Below, piece by piece: positions 32,351 to 32,989 of a DNA stretch of 32,989 nt (position 1 is its first letter; every line of letters begins with the position of its first letter). The stretch comes from CAKOTZ01 sp964489885 (lineage in GTDB: Bacteria > Bacillota > Clostridia > TANB77 > CAG-508). The stretch covers positions 1 to 32,989 of the forward strand of contig CAZAZX010000013.1 of NCBI GenBank assembly GCA_964489885.1. The letters run 5' to 3'. Made by a program: the position numbers and the translations under genes. The notes beneath the pieces were generated by a model. That model was given only the letters and a program-made list of their open reading frames with translations. It made no database searches and had not been told where the DNA came from.

Positions 32351-32424
32351 GCGGGTGTAGTTCAATGGTAGAATCCCAGCCTTCCAAGCTGGCTACGTGG
32401 GTTCGATTCCCACTACCCGCTCCA
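32351..32424 (+). tRNA. tRNA-Gly (anticodon TCC), CCA encoded
   Basis: The cloverleaf is complete: acceptor GCGGGTG / TACCCGC, D-arm AGTTCAATGGTAGAA, anticodon loop CTTCCAA between CCAGC and GCTGG, T-arm GTGGGTTCGATTCCCAC, then T and CCA. It reads GGA and GGG-type glycine codons. Confidence 0.97.
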
Positions 32425-32466
32425 GTGACGAATCTGTTCGAACTTTTTAAGAATAGATGAGATATG

Positions 32467-32505
32467 AAAATCAATCAGAGAAAAAATCTGGTTGATTTTT
32501 TTGTT
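32467..32505 (+). terminator. Terminator after tRNA-Gly
   Basis: AAAATCAATCAG pairs with CTGGTTGATTTT (one wobble pair), loop AGAAAAAAT, then a T-run. Confidence 0.8.
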
Positions 32506-32604
32506 GCCTAAAAACAACAATTGAATCATCCAAATGATTTGAAATTCAAAATTTTATATTTTGAATTTCGATGAACGAACAAGGTGAGAGAAAGGATGGT
32601 TTAA

Positions 32605-32874
32605 ATGAAAATTATTAAAGAAGAATTAGATTTTGAAGAAAACTTAAAACAAAGACTTGAATTTATTTGTGAATTTGCTAAAGTAAAACCTAAATTTGTC
32701 AATGGTAGTATTAGAAAGATTGAAAAGACTAACCTATCTTATATTGAGCCACATAGGGTGATAATAAAAAACACAACATTTCTGGTTTTTAATTATTCTA
32801 ATGATGTTTATATTTCAAATTTAACAAAGAAAATAAAATTGTCTGAATTAGAAAATTATATAAAAACCATGTAA
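32605..32874 (+). CDS. Small protein of unknown function (89 aa)
   Basis: An 89-residue basic protein (KEELDFEENLKQRLEFICEF, then KPKFVNGSIRKIEKTN) with no membrane helix or recognised motif; mixed alpha/beta is likely from its alternation. AAAGGATGG is 6-7 nt before the ATG. It lies between the tRNA terminator and a promoter pointing out of the window. Confidence 0.7.
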   Translation: MKIIKEELDFEENLKQRLEFICEFAKVKPKFVNGSIRKIEKTNLSYIEPHRVIIKNTTFLVFNYSNDVYISNLTKKIKLSELENYIKTM

Positions 32875-32886
32875 ATATTGATACTA

Positions 32887-32914
32887 TTGACATTTAGCAG
32901 AATCGTGGTATAAT
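32887..32914 (+). promoter_or_regulatory. Promoter pointing out of the window
   Basis: TTGACA (32887-32892) and TATAAT (32909-32914) are 16 bp apart. No coding sequence follows in the remaining 75 nt. Confidence 0.7.
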
Positions 32915-32989
32915 GATTACGTAAACTACTTCAAAAAAGACAGTAGGTAATATGTCAATAGAAAAATAAAAAATTTTTCAATTATTTTT

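Overview
The window is very AT-rich DNA with Firmicutes-type Shine-Dalgarno sites (AGGAGG) and sigma-A promoters. It carries the conserved Clostridia cluster yqfC-yqfD-ybeY-dgkA-era-yqzL-recO, so an anaerobic spore-forming clostridial chromosome, probably from the gut, is the best reading. TAG, TGA and TAA are all used as ordinary stops.

Layout. (1) 1-2728: one large protein built from ten about 72-residue zinc-ribbon repeats with a PD-(D/E)XK (Vsr/DUF559-like) nuclease domain inserted after the fifth. (2) About 2980-14831: an integrated mobilizable element. It has a RepA_N-type initiator, a stem-loop-rich candidate oriT, MobC, a MOBP-type relaxase, an excisionase and a tyrosine integrase, but no type IV secretion genes. 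Its cargo is a one-polypeptide MmeI/type IIL-like restriction-modification enzyme with an adjacent HNH protein, a MazG-NUDIX pair, a ParE-type toxin-antitoxin pair and a DUF6076 protein. (3) 15000-15950: a stretch that ORF calling leaves empty but that holds two RNA-based toxin-antitoxin loci. One is an apparently intact type I-like module (37-residue membrane peptide plus convergent small RNA). The other is a decayed type III ToxIN locus (a 36-nt ToxI-like repeat, terminator, frameshifted toxN).

(4) 15957-26670: chromosomal backbone. An ECF sigma/anti-sigma pair with a self-type promoter, a convergent DUF421 membrane protein, a VTC-domain/DUF4956 pair, then the sporulation and RNA-maturation cluster. 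In that cluster yqfC appears frameshifted, an unrecognised 393-residue gene sits where phoH is expected, and the DgkA kinase is fused to a PAP2-like half lacking its catalytic histidines. (5) 26732-32260: an insertion-sequence-rich island. An internally deleted IS30-like copy lies on the left; IS1634-like and IS30-like transposase fragments lie on the right. Between them is a sortase-anchored PL11 rhamnogalacturonan lyase gene interrupted only by two in-frame TAG codons, with three 351-bp tandem repeats. (6) 32302-32989: tRNA-Gly(TCC) with a consensus promoter, and a small unknown gene.

How it fits together: the left half is defence and mobility cargo, the middle is vertically inherited cell-envelope, sporulation and ribosome-maturation genes, and the right end is an island of pectin degradation in decay. 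The most interesting items are the two hidden toxin-antitoxin loci, the double-amber lyase and the 5+5 zinc-ribbon nuclease. All family names are from memory and by eye; no searches were run.
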